The translations under genes were made by a program, and so were the position numbers. The notes beneath the pieces are model-generated. The model worked only from the letters and a program-made list of their open reading frames with translations. It was not told where the DNA came from and ran no database searches. Below are positions 12,462 through 22,144 of a DNA stretch of 64,000 nt, piece by piece; the stretch's first letter is position 1, and each line of letters opens with the position of its first letter. The stretch is from Caprella mutica (taxonomy: Eukaryota; Arthropoda; Malacostraca; Amphipoda; Caprellidae): positions 203,174 through 267,173 of the forward strand of contig CANNZV010001476.1 of assembly GCA_947561585.1 (NCBI GenBank). The letters are read 5' to 3'.

Positions 12462-12782
12462 CAGATATTTGGTAATATTTCAGGTTTATTATCATAGCAT
12501 GCTAACAAAATCGACTTCAAAGAAAACAAAATACACAAAAATGCCGGCCTACACAAGCCAAAATAGACGAGACAGCACCAACAACCTTCACTTCTGACAC
12601 CAACAACGAGACTGAAAACCTGAGACTTCGTACACACACACACAACCGCCACGTCACACTCTAGCGGGATTATCTAATCACAAAAAACTCGACCACACGC
12701 CGCTCTGATTTAAAGATAACTACATTACATACCTAACTGCAAAATAAATCACAAAATAAAACAATCAATGATTCGTGTTACA
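12462..12782 (-). promoter_or_regulatory. LTR/leader-like stretch with splice-donor-like site
   Basis: On the minus strand, ~110 bp after the pol stop codon, comes TGTAACACGAATC (12770-12782), a plausible LTR start. About 180 bp later is TGGTGTCAGAAGTG (12589-12602), which resembles a primer-binding site. Further on are AATAAA (12485-12490) and AAATATCTG|GTGAGT (junction at 12462/12461), a canonical splice-donor form. An order of pol, LTR, PBS and leader with donor would suit a tandem or rearranged retroelement. The proposed LTR does not end in CA, which weakens this. A host 5' exon is the alternative: a 64-codon frame at 12458-12652 reads across it but is Cys/Val/Leu-rich and unlike any protein I know. 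Confidence 0.3.
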
Positions 12783-12891
12783 ATATTAATCACGGGAATG
12801 AAACAGGAAAAAGTAAAATAAATTTATATAATAATATACAAACTTCAATACGAATGTAAATCATGTATTCTCATTCAAAACATTAAAAATA

Positions 12892-13654
12892 CTACTCCAT
12901 TACATAGTCAGAAGCCCAGACAAGAGGTCTCCTCTGTCTCTGTGGTCGCACTGGTTCCACTTCCACAGTCACATTACCTTCACAATCATCCCCTTGTTTC
13001 TCAATTGGATCATCCCCCAATATGGGGCATGACAGACACCCATCAACAGACACGTTGTTAGGAGAAGTAACATCTGTTATTACTCCTTTCCCACAATGAG
13101 ATGTTCAACGAGCGTGCTGTTTGACTTCATCGCCGATGTTCACAAGATGAGCTTCTTCTTGACTTCTAGATGGGAGTATCATGGAAGGATGTCTCCATTC
13201 GTACTTATAGATGACCCTGTGGGGAACTGAACATTCCTGTTGGTTTTCTCTTGGAGACATATTATACCAGAAAGTTTCTTGTATTGGGGAAATATTTCCT
13301 CTTTCAGCTATTGACTTTGTGGTTCTATGGTGTCTCTCAATAATGCCAATGCCCACAGCCCTACATGCAGCTTTAAAATAATCTACTCATGGCTTCCGAT
13401 TAAAATGACATTGCATTATCCATCGAAATTTCAGTCACAGACCCATGCTCCAAAAATATTTCCTCAAGCACCTTTACAAAACAATCAGCAGTTTCACGTT
13501 GAAACTCTTTCCAAACAGCAAATCGTCCCGGCCCACAGTCTATCATTGACAAAAAAGGCTTATGCCCAAAATGCGTCACATCAATTTCCAATCTCGACCA
13601 GTCAGTTTCAAAATTCAAATGCCCATGTTCGTGTTTAATAGGTACTGACTGCAT
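12892..13654 (-). pseudogene. Ty3/gypsy-type pol 3' end: integrase core and C-terminal region, degraded
   Basis: The minus-strand frame 13654-13400 contains WSRLEIDVTHFG and, at its end, ISMDNAM, matching the first and second acidic residues of a retroviral-type integrase core. After a one-base frame change near 13405 it continues with DYFKAACRAVGIGIIERHHR, which supplies the third acidic residue, then WYNMSP and YEWRHP. An in-frame stop after VNIGDEVKQHAR interrupts the C-terminal region, which then runs to RPQRQRRPLVWASDYVME and a stop at 12892-12894. The tail resembles pol ends of insect Ty3/gypsy elements. Reverse transcriptase, protease and gag are absent upstream, so it is a dead fragment. 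A second copy lies at 50282-51044. Confidence 0.8.
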
Positions 13655-13680
13655 CGATTAATTGACATCTATTACAACTT

Positions 13681-13720
13681 TCACTCACTCTCACTCACTC
13701 TCTATAACTCACTCACTCTC
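13681..13720. repeat. TCAC/TCTC microsatellite
   Basis: Short imperfect runs of TCAC with CTCT interruptions lie just upstream of the pol fragment. Copy 2 (51071-51114) is one tetranucleotide longer. The remainder to 14340 is AT-rich with no recognisable gene. Confidence 0.8.
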
Positions 13721-14342
13721 ATTTTATATTTATATAGTAAGGGCAGGTTTTTAGTGTTAGATTATCATATTGTATATTATTTATACAGATGAAAAAGTGC
13801 GCAGTCAATCATTTAAGAAGTTAATTGACTCTAATTAAATTTCTAGTTAAAAAAAATTCAAATCAATTAATTACCAAAAATGAAAGAATAAAAGCAGTTT
13901 ATTTAACTACAAGTAAACTTTAAACAAGTAAATATCTTTTATTTCAAAGTGAAGTTCCAGCAGAATATAAACCATTGGTTAATTCTAAACAAACAAAAAG
14001 TTTAAACTAAATTCAAATGAAGTAATCTTTCAGTTTTAAATAAACATCGGTACGTTGCAAGTTAATTTATTTTGACGGGAGACTATAAAAACATTAGCGT
14101 CGTGACGAAGGTGTTGGAATAACTTTTAACAGGACTCTATTTTTAGTTCGACGTTTTAGCAATTAAATGTATGATAGTTTTAGTAAAGTGTTATACAGCT
14201 AACTGAATAAGAAATACATATAAAATTTATACATAAAGATGTTCAACTTATAACATTTTTATGATAAAAATTTGAAATAAAAAAATAGTCGATGTGCAAA
14301 TACCATTGATTTAAATCGATGTTCAATGCAGTATTTATCAAT

Positions 14343-15066
14343 AGTAAGGGTACGGTTACTATGGACGCGTATTCGAGCGATTTTTCGCACTGACGACTTC
14401 TGATGAAATCGGATGAAAATCAAATTCAGACTTTCCAATGGGAGTGGTTACAGTGGCAGCGATTTAGTCGTCAGAATACGTACGAAGTCGTCAGAACAAC
14501 TTAATTCAGTGTTCGAATGAGTTTGATTTTTTCATGCGACTAGCAACAGATTCCGTAATTTTTGTGTTTAATTCTCTTACTTTCGATTGCTGTTACTGTT
14601 TACCTATGCATTTTGGAAATATATTATTTATGCTACTAATCAGGAATAATACAGATATTTTTTAATTATATATATAAATTTATTACTTATTTGTTTATAT
14701 AAAGGCTGGAATTCGTTGTTCTGTGTACATATTTGTTCAATGAAATTGAATATCCTTATAGTTATATAAAAAAAACATTCTTCTTATTTTTCTATTTAGG
14801 TATTTCAGAAATTGTGTGCAGTGAAAAAAAAATACCAAATTAGCATCGCATCTATTATTTCAGAGGACCACAGGTAGGTGTTAATTCCTCCCGAACATTG
14901 TATCAAATAAACATAGTTTAGACCCCAATATTAATTGGACAGAAACATTCTGACGATCAGAAATCGCGAACAGTGTAACCACTTCGCACTGACGATCAGT
15001 TCTGACGATATCGTCAGTGCGAAAAATCGCTCGAATACGCGTCCATATAGTAGCCGTACCTTTACT
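14343..15066. mobile_element. 724-bp element with long terminal inverted repeats
   Basis: The left end AGTAAGGGTACGGTTACTA, then GGACGCGTATTCGAGCGATT and TTTCGCACTGACGA, is mirrored by the right end (about 15005-15066) with one mismatch and a 2-bp gap. Weaker inverted similarity (GTGGTTACA..G..CGCGATTT..CGTCAGAAT) continues inward for ~150 bp. The interior has no transposase, so it is non-autonomous. A target duplication is not clear. It starts exactly where homology between the two duplicated flanks ends. Confidence 0.75.
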
Positions 15067-15535
15067 CTCATCAAATTCAGGGGTCATTTGTTTAACTCAG
15101 GATTATTCTAAAAGAATTCTTTTTTATAATAATCTCATCACATTCCATCCAAATTACTAAGTGGAGATATATAGACTTTATATTTTAAAAATTCACACAG
15201 AAATATAATGTCAAGATATGAGATTTTAGATTCTAGGAGGTCATTCAATGCTATGTATGTCCAATTGCAATTATTCTGCGACCTAAAAATTCTTGCAAAT
15301 AATTTTCAACGACGATGGTTCTGTGTTCAGCCACCAGATTTAATTAAAGTGCTATTCCTATAAGAAATCTTAAGTTTCAGGATAATTTCTTAATTCAAAA
15401 GTTCAAAATAATTCTATATACATCATAAAAAATTGGTGCAACAAAAAATAACAATAATTATAAGCTTTTTTTATAATCTTTTACCTGTAAACAGTTTTGG
15501 GTACTTTCCTGTTATTTCCCCGCAAATTCTAATTA
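15067..15535. repeat. Dispersed repeat R1, copy 1
   Basis: From CTCATCAAATTCAGG to CCGCAAATTCTAATTACA this stretch matches 55550-56015 in the same direction, with shared blocks such as GTCCAATTGCAATTATTCTG and GTTCAGCCACCAGATTTAAT. The copies are clearly diverged, by eye around 80% identical. No protein is recognisable. Bases 15536-15728 are AT-rich with nothing evident. Confidence 0.75.
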
Positions 15536-15728
15536 CAGGCAAGCCAACTCACTTTAGTAAAAGTGGTACTTATTTTGAGTCATGTTTCGAAATAAGAACC
15601 GTTCGTAGACATAGAAAACGGAGACAATTTTTGTGATTATTTCACGGTAACTAAAAAAACATCAAAATTATAATCCAGATAAGGTTATTAGAAGCAGTTG
15701 GTTCAGAAATTCAACATTTCCTATTCTA

Positions 15729-15928
15729 GGGTTAGTTCCGTGTTATCGCACGGTTCCATATTTTCGAACACGTGAAAATCTTTATATAATAATCATTATT
15801 TAACTTTTATTTCAATTGGTATTCATGATATCAATTAGAATAGAAGTTAAATAATAATTACGATATTTTCTTATCTGACATTCATGTCCGAAATTGTAGA
15901 ACCAACCAATAACTTGGAACTTAGTACC
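15729..15928. mobile_element. 200-bp MITE, family M1
   Basis: The left end GGGTTAGTTCC..GTTATCG..CGGTTCCATATTTTCGAACA mirrors the right end TGTCCGAAATTGTAGAACC..CCAATAACTTGGAACTTAGTACC. The interior is AT-rich and also palindromic (TGATATCAATTAG). It belongs to the same family as 19049-19226, which shares the order of motifs GTTA, TATCGG, GTTCCA and TTTTCG. Non-coding. Confidence 0.65.
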
Positions 15929-16213
15929 TTACTACCAAAAACATTTCATAGAGCATAAAATTGCGGTTTGTTAAATGTAGCACAATAGTTATAGAAATCT
16001 AAGTATCTATTAATTACTCACCTATACTGAGTGAGAGTTAAGATATGGATGGATTTTAAAACCTTTAATAAATGTACGACTTTTAACTTTCTCATCACAG
16101 TCACAAACAATGAAAGACTGTATATTATAATTAATATGCCTAATATTATTAATATGCTTAATAATATTAATCTCTAATAACTCTAAAACAAATTTTTTTT
16201 TATAAAACAATTT

Positions 16214-16881
16214 TTTTTTAACTGCACGGGAATATGTAACTGTACAAGAATACGTAACTGCAATGAATTACGTAACTGTACGGGAATAACTGCAAGTAAT
16301 TAACTAACTTGTCCTTCCAGAAAGAGTAAAAAAAGTTGGTACGAAATTAAAATCGCCATAACAAAAACTATCGTATCTTCGTTTGGTTTTCTTTTGGCTT
16401 ATGCAGATTTTTACCACCTATAATCACATTTTCATATAAAAAAATTTATAAGTATGAGGGTGATGAAAAGCTATTGCGCGATTATGTAATTGTTATAGGA
16501 TATCAAAATAGGTTTGTTTACCAAGTATATTTATAGTTATAATAGAGACTCAATTGCATATTATGAATATTTAAAATAAAGACTTGTTCACTAAAAATAA
16601 CAATTATCCCCCATTATTCTCAACACATTTTTGTGCCCGTTTTCTGCCTGCTTTCATTGATCTGTGATCACATCAGAATTAGATTTCTAGAAACACATAC
16701 CATATGTTATTCATTCCTTTAATTGATTCAGATTATCCGGTAGGGAAGGGACATACCTTATTTTACAAATATGTGAACTAACTCCACAAGAAGCACTTTA
16801 ACCAGTAAAATCTGGGCTCTTTGGCATGACCGTTGGAAATTACTCGATATTCAAAAACTTCCTCAGACGTTATTTGACAAG
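16214..16881 (-). mobile_element. Repeat R2, copy 1: mariner/Tc1-type transposon 3' portion
   Basis: This ~670-bp block recurs at 57237-57957 in the same direction, with long runs of near identity. Its low end holds a short tandem repeat of the type ACGGGAATATGTAACTG (four to five units). On the minus strand it carries a transposase remnant (16604-16828). I do not see both TIRs, so the element limits are set only by the extent of the match. Confidence 0.65.
16604..16828 (-). pseudogene. Mariner/Tc1-type transposase C-terminus, degraded
   Basis: One minus-strand frame gives HAKEPRFYWLKCFLWS, several stops, SESIKGMNNIWYVFLEI and finally SMKAGRKRAQKCVENNGG before a stop. The spacing resembles the end of mariner/Tc1 transposases: a segment like SPDLTPLDYFLWG, an ELK-type helix, and a terminal R..KCVE..GG. 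The catalytic acidic residues that would precede this are absent or unrecognisable. At least four in-frame stops make it a fossil. The same remnant is at 57673-57897. Confidence 0.5.
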
Positions 16882-16894
16882 TGGAGGGTAGAGA

Positions 16895-17275
16895 GGTAAA
16901 GTTGGGTAACTACGAAGTGTCGCTCTCCACGAAATGAAGCTTTTCCTCTACGGTAAAGTTAGGTGCATTCTTACCCAACTGTACTTCTAAACGAATAGGA
17001 AATATCTCAAACGGTGTACCTATGTGTGTTCTCACCCAACTACACCGCTCACATTAAAGCAGTATTCTATTGCGGTGAAGTAGTGTGTGTCGTTCCACAA
17101 CTTCACCTCTCACTGATTCAGTCAATGATATTTAGGTAAAGTTGTGTGTGCAGTTACCCAACTTGTCCTCTCAATAATCTACAGTTTCCTGGGCAGGCGG
17201 GGGGGGGGGGGGATATCTATCTATCCATCGATTAGGAGGTGAAGTTGGGTATGTAAATGGATACCCAACTATTCT
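16895..17275. repeat. 61-bp tandem repeat of small hairpins
   Basis: Repeat starts lie at 16895, 16952, 17013, 17074, 17135 and 17238 (spacings 57, 61, 61, 61 and 103). Each unit has a ~34-bp inverted repeat, for example GGTGAAGT..TGTGTGT..ACTTCACC at 17074, then a variable spacer. The last spacing is long because it includes a run of G (about 17199-17212) and TATCTATCTATC. In the copy at 17013 the stem reads GGTGTA/TACACC, a paired change relative to GGTGAA/TTCACC. Confidence 0.8.
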
Positions 17276-19048
17276 GGAATCGTACATATATTAAAAAAAA
17301 TTACAGTCATTAGTTACGTAATGAGCATTAGCAATAATTCAATTAACATTATAAGCTGGTACCTAATACCTTATTGCTTATCATGAAGTAATTTAAAAGC
17401 ACGAACACAAAACAATTACTACCTTTTGTTACTCATTCATGAATAACAAAATACAAACACTATTATTTCTCATTTATATATATATCAAACTATAATTATT
17501 TTTAATAAAATATCATCGTAATATTCAATAGTTTACCTACCTACTGTTAGTGCAGCAATAATACTATTTTGATATATTTACTGAAACTTATAGGTTCTGG
17601 ATGTATTCAACTATTTATAGATACTAATTTAGCAACCAATAATTTATCGATTACTTTTCAGTAGGTATATTTATTTTCAATCTACCTAATCATTGATATG
17701 TTCAGATAATAATAACGTGTTGCATTTACTGATAATTTAGAAATGAATTAGGTAATATAAAAATAATATAAATACAATGAATCAGTTTAAGTAATTAAAA
17801 TATGTTTAGTGCATAGTGACAATGACACTAGTCATCTTTTGATGGATTGAAATATTGATTATTCTAAACCTAGGTATCTGAGAAAACTAGGTTTCAAAAT
17901 TTCAGTAATGTAATGCAAAGAAAAAGTGATTAAAAATAAATGGTAATGTTAGCATGATAAATATCCAATAATGAATAAAAATACTGCAATATTATAATGT
18001 TATTTACGTATCGAATAATAGTGGGTATTTATTATTTATTAATAATATAAATACGCTCAAAAGACAAATATAAGGGAGGGGAAGGGGTTGACAATATACA
18101 AAGAAAAAGGTAGTGAATGATAGGTACACTGAGAAAAAAAATCTACAATCAAAGTATGTACTAATATTTCTTTGTTAACTGCTAATTTATTCAATTTATT
18201 TATAACAAAATAGTATATAACAAATGCAATAATTTCGTGTCTAGTTTTGATTCAGTTGAAGGCGTGAGCACATGTACGTACGAATGTTCTTGTACAGTCA
18301 CTTTCACTGACGATTTTATCGCACGTTATACTCATGATTAAAATAATAGGTATTATAATTATTAGTGTTGCATCCAGCTATGGTTAAATATTAGGTTATA
18401 ATTAGAAAATATATTCAAGTTCTAAATTATTTTCAACTATGGAAGTTTATAATCTTTACATTTTTGAATGAGCTAGGTTGATGTGCAATGTTTTTTATTC
18501 TATTATTAGGTTCAGGTAAAGTAATAAGCTTCATAGTTAGCTAGGTACATATGTAAGAAATTGTATTTCTTTCAATTTTGCGTGTACGATATAATTTTTG
18601 AGGTTAGTAATATTAGTATTACCTAGGTAACAGTTTGTCGGATGGTATTCAATTTTTGCAATAAAAACTAACTTTTTCTTGACAATGAAATAATAATTAT
18701 TTATCTTTAAACCTTGATCACACATAAGCTATACACTGAAAAATTAAATTATATTTCTTCAATAGTACTTGTATCCTCATTATTAAATGTATTACGTACC
18801 TTAATATATTCATCATTCCATTACTCCACTACTCTCATTTTAACGATATATTTAACTTGTATGTATGTTAGTTAGTGCCACTTTTTCACGTCAATTTCAT
18901 AAGCTTCAAAATACATTCAAATTTGAATAGGTACTACCTACATGAATGAAACTTTCATAAAAAAAGGTAGTTTATAAAACTTATTCTGATATATATATAC
19001 TGTACCATACGTCATTATCAAATATGTCTACTAATTCATGGTTATCTG
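17276..19048. other. AT-rich stretch without recognisable genes
   Basis: I see short TA and ATT runs and many stops in all frames. A 62-codon minus frame (18537-18725) has no coding character. No tRNA, splice pattern or transposon ends were recognised. Confidence 0.5.
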
Positions 19049-19226
19049 GGGTAAGTTACGAAATATTGGACAGTTCCACATTTTCAGACAAAGGAGAAAA
19101 AATAATCATTCCAATAAAATATATTATATACTCTTTATTTTAATAGGTATTAGTGATAATTATCAGTATACCAATTATATATATGACCGAAAATGTGGAA
19201 CTGACCGATAATTCGTAACTTAACCC
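19049..19226. mobile_element. 178-bp MITE, family M1
   Basis: The ends GGGTAAGTTACGAA..ATTGGACAGTTCCACATTTTC and GAAAATGTGGAACTGACCGATAATTCGTAACTTAACCC are inverted copies with few mismatches over ~40 bp. The interior (GATAATTATC, ATATATA) is AT-rich. No target duplication is obvious. It is better preserved than its relative at 15729-15928. Confidence 0.75.
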
Positions 19227-19563
19227 ACTACCTATGTCAATTTATTAAATATTTTACAGCTGAGCACTGATAGCGCAACGCAATACAAAATACTTAATTC
19301 AGTTAGCTACCTAGACCAATGTTTGAATATTATAATATCTCTTAATAACTAATTGACGAAGAATACCTTCCTATTGGTTTAAATATTTGAATTGAAGATT
19401 TCTTGTACTGATGGAAATTATTTATATTATATTTATATTTATATTATGTATACTTAGGAACCAATAGATTAAAGAATATTTGCAATTACTATTTACGAAA
19501 TAATACGGTCAGGAAGTTTGAAGTTGATAATACATATGTACTATTCTAGTTTGGGTTACTATT

Positions 19564-19640
19564 CATTAGTCCGACGCACCATTAGTTCGACGCCTCATTA
19601 GTCCGACTACTACTTAGTCCGATGGGACATTAGTCCGACA
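19564..19640. repeat. CATTAGTCCGACG-type short tandem repeat
   Basis: Five spaced copies of ATTAGTCCGAC (one with TTCGAC, one starting CTTAG) occur in 77 bp with variable 4-6 bp spacers (GCACC, GCCTC, TACTA, GGGAC). Followed by a run of G, then a long run of C (about 19698-19720), and a copy of the 72-bp repeat. Bases 19227-19563 show nothing recognisable. Confidence 0.7.
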
Positions 19641-19726
19641 CTTTTGCAGATTCTATCTGATTTAACAACAAATATATGTACATAGGGGGGCGTGCCACAA
19701 CCCCCCCCCCCCCCTCCCCCCCCAAT

Positions 19727-19799
19727 ACCCCTGCCAGGTCATTAAATAATCATTTAGTGTGCAGTACAACAAACTAGCGGATTCAACAAACTACATTAA
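19727..19799 (+). repeat. 72-bp dispersed repeat S, copy 1
   Basis: CCCCTGCCAGGTCATTAAAT through GTGTGCAGTACAACAAACTA and CAACAAACTACATTA recurs at 20211-20282 and, inverted, at 56197-56264. It contains an internal near-repeat, ACAACAAACTA/CAACAAACTA. Bases 19800-20186 are AT-rich, with weak ~40-bp repetition of AACTAGTGTATCT near 20040-20110. Confidence 0.7.
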
Positions 19800-20186
19800 A
19801 TGATGAAATACAATGAATCATTGCATCTTACAAATTCATATTAGAAATAAAGTCAACTTATAAAGGATTAAAGGAATGTAAAATTTAAAAAAACGAAAGC
19901 AAATATTATTTTATTATTTGGATTATTTTTTAATTGAGTATATCTATTTAACAATCATTTTTATTGTAATAAAAAAAAGAGAAATAACACAGAAAGTTGT
20001 AACTGTCACAACTTGTGAGTGCGCTAACTTTTACATACCTAATTTAACTAGTGTATCTTGAAACTAACTCATGATTAACCAACTAGTGTATCTAACTATC
20101 TAATTTGATTTGTAATTACTCAACAAATGTATCTTGATACCTAACCTTAGGTACTCAGTTCATGACTGTCAAACTATGGCTGTAGG

Positions 20187-20433
20187 TCGTAAGCCCCCTA
20201 GGTCAAGAGCCCCCTGCCAGGTTAATAAACAATCATGAAGTGTGCAGTACAACAAACTAGCGGATACAACAAACTACATTAGCAACTCTCAGTTATTTCT
20301 ATCTAAGTAGTTCTTCATTTGTTTAACTAGATAAATGAGGATTTAAAAAACAAGGAGAGGGTGCTCTTGACCGGGGGGGAGGGGGCTTATGACCTAGGGG
20401 GGCTCATGACCGGGGGGCTCTTGACCGTACCCC
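20187..20433. mobile_element. G/C-rich inverted element at the left border of array 2
   Basis: The left end GGTCGTAAGCCCCCTAGGTC, then AAGAGCCCCCT, is answered at the right end (20370-20433) by several inverted copies: GGGGGCTTATGACC, GGGGGGCTCATGACC and GGGGGGCTCTTGACC. The repeated motif is GGTCA(T/A)(A/G)AGCCCCC. This gives a ~247-bp foldback with tandem ends, non-coding. Array 2 starts 3-4 bp after it. Confidence 0.6.
20211..20282 (+). repeat. 72-bp dispersed repeat S, copy 2
   Basis: Matches copy 1 from CCCCTGCCAGG to AACAAACTACATTA with a few substitutions. It lies inside the G/C-rich inverted element that borders array 2. Confidence 0.7.
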
Positions 20434-20436
20434 AAG

Positions 20437-22144
20437 GTAAGACTGCTAAGACATAAGAAACTAAGTAAAGTTGCAAGGCGGATCTTTTCATCATATGGTA
20501 GATTCGCATTCCGAAGTTCATTAGTTGCAGGCATCGAGGGAGACTAGGCTAATTTCCCAACATAGGAATATAGAAAGAAGCAGATAAATCTCTCAGGATC
20601 GTTGACAAACTTGAGAACAACCACAAGAATAGGTTTCCATCACTGGCATTTGTAAACAAATTCTTGAAAGTCTCGCTGATCTCTGAATGGATCTAGGGAT
20701 ACTTAATACAGTCACTATAGGTAATTGGAATGCATCTTGAAAACATGGTGTTTCAATTTCTATATAAAATGTTCTTCATCCTCCTATTCACAGGTGCCAT
20801 CAATTTCTTCTGATACTGCTGGATAAAAGAGGATCTGAGAATCCTTATTTACCTCTATTTCTCTATATCTTTGACTGAACTGTTGTACGATACCAGCTAC
20901 AAGTATGTTCCTTCTAAGCCTGGGATAGATGGCACGACCTACACAGCCCAACGCATTTGTGAACCAGCTCAGAAGTATAAATAATCTCTGACCAAATTTA
21001 GTTGGTGGACAAACGTCGAAGCATTATTTTTATTAGATTTTTCGAAGTATTATATCGAGCTCACATACAGAATTACCCGCAAAAGATTTAATCGGAAAAC
21101 CATAGAATTGAAGAGCATTCTACACACCAATGTGAAAGGCTCATAATTATATGGTTTACCGATTAAATCTTTTCGCGGGGAATACTGGATGATGGCACGA
21201 TATAACAAATCGAGAAATCTTTCAAGGATCATATACTTTGACGTTTGTCCACCAACTGAATTTGGTCAGAAATTAATTATACTTCTAAGTTGGTTAGCAA
21301 ATGCGTGGGGCAGTGGCGGTCGTTCCATCTATCCCAGGCTTAGAAGGAACATACTTGTAGCTGGTGGCGTTCACCAGTTCAGTTAATGATAAAGGGAAAT
21401 ATAAATGAATAGGGATTTTCAGATCTTCTTTTATCCAGCACAACCAGCAGAAATTGATGGCACATGTGAATAGGGAGATGAAAAACATTTTTAAAAAAAA
21501 TTGAAAGACTAGAGTTTTCAAAATGCATACCAATTACCTAGAGTGACTGTAGCAATTATCCCTAGATCCGTTCAGAGTTCAGCGAAACCTTCGAGAAGTT
21601 GTTTAAAAACACAAGTGATGGAAACCTCTTCTTGTGGTAATCTTTCAAGTTCGTCAACGATCATTGGAGATTTATAGCCTTCTTCCTCGAGCCTATGTTG
21701 AGGAATTTAGCCTCGTCTTCTTCGATGCCAACTGATAACGAACTTCGGAATGCAAATCTCCCATATGATGAACAGATTCGCCCTGCAACTCTACTTAGTA
21801 TCTTAAGTCCTACCAGCCCTACCACTTTTACCTAATCTACCAGTTCTGACAGTCTTATAGATGTTGATGGATCTGAGCTCGAGCGAGTGAACCAAGGAAC
21901 TTTCAATATTTCAGAAGCAAGAAATGAGAGCGTGTCCAATCAATCACCAGTTCAGGATCGTGAAAATATAGATACTGTGAGAGAACATGGAGAAAATTCT
22001 TACAATAATACTAATGACATCTGAGAGGAAACTTAACTAAGTTTACTTGGTATATTCGGGTAATAGTATTCACGTTTTTGCTAAAAATGTTTGAATGATT
22101 TTTTGATTGGAGTATTTTTTAAAGGCCCCCTGCCAGCAGAAGCA
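20437..22144. repeat. Truncated first unit of array 2
   Basis: It begins at GGTAAGACTGCTAAGACATA, inside the left arm, and so lacks the linker and outer left arm. It keeps the inner left arm, the loop (about 21108-21140) and the full right arm. The break directly abuts the G/C-rich foldback element. Confidence 0.85.

Larger units (their letters stand above)
6656..14340 (+). repeat. Segmental duplication, copy 1 (array end plus 5 kb flank)
   Basis: From the last array unit to 14340 the sequence matches 44352-51713 in the same order and direction. Differences are scattered substitutions, small indels, the minisatellite length and the ~600-bp deletion in copy 2. By eye the flank is about 95% or more identical. 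Homology stops at TGCAGTATTTA around 14337. Copy 1 then enters a TIR element at 14343 and copy 2 continues into unrelated AT-rich sequence. Confidence 0.9.

Noticed and set aside
14881..15087. 68-codon minus frame within the TIR element
   Set aside because: It runs through the terminal inverted repeat into R1 and has no transposase motif.
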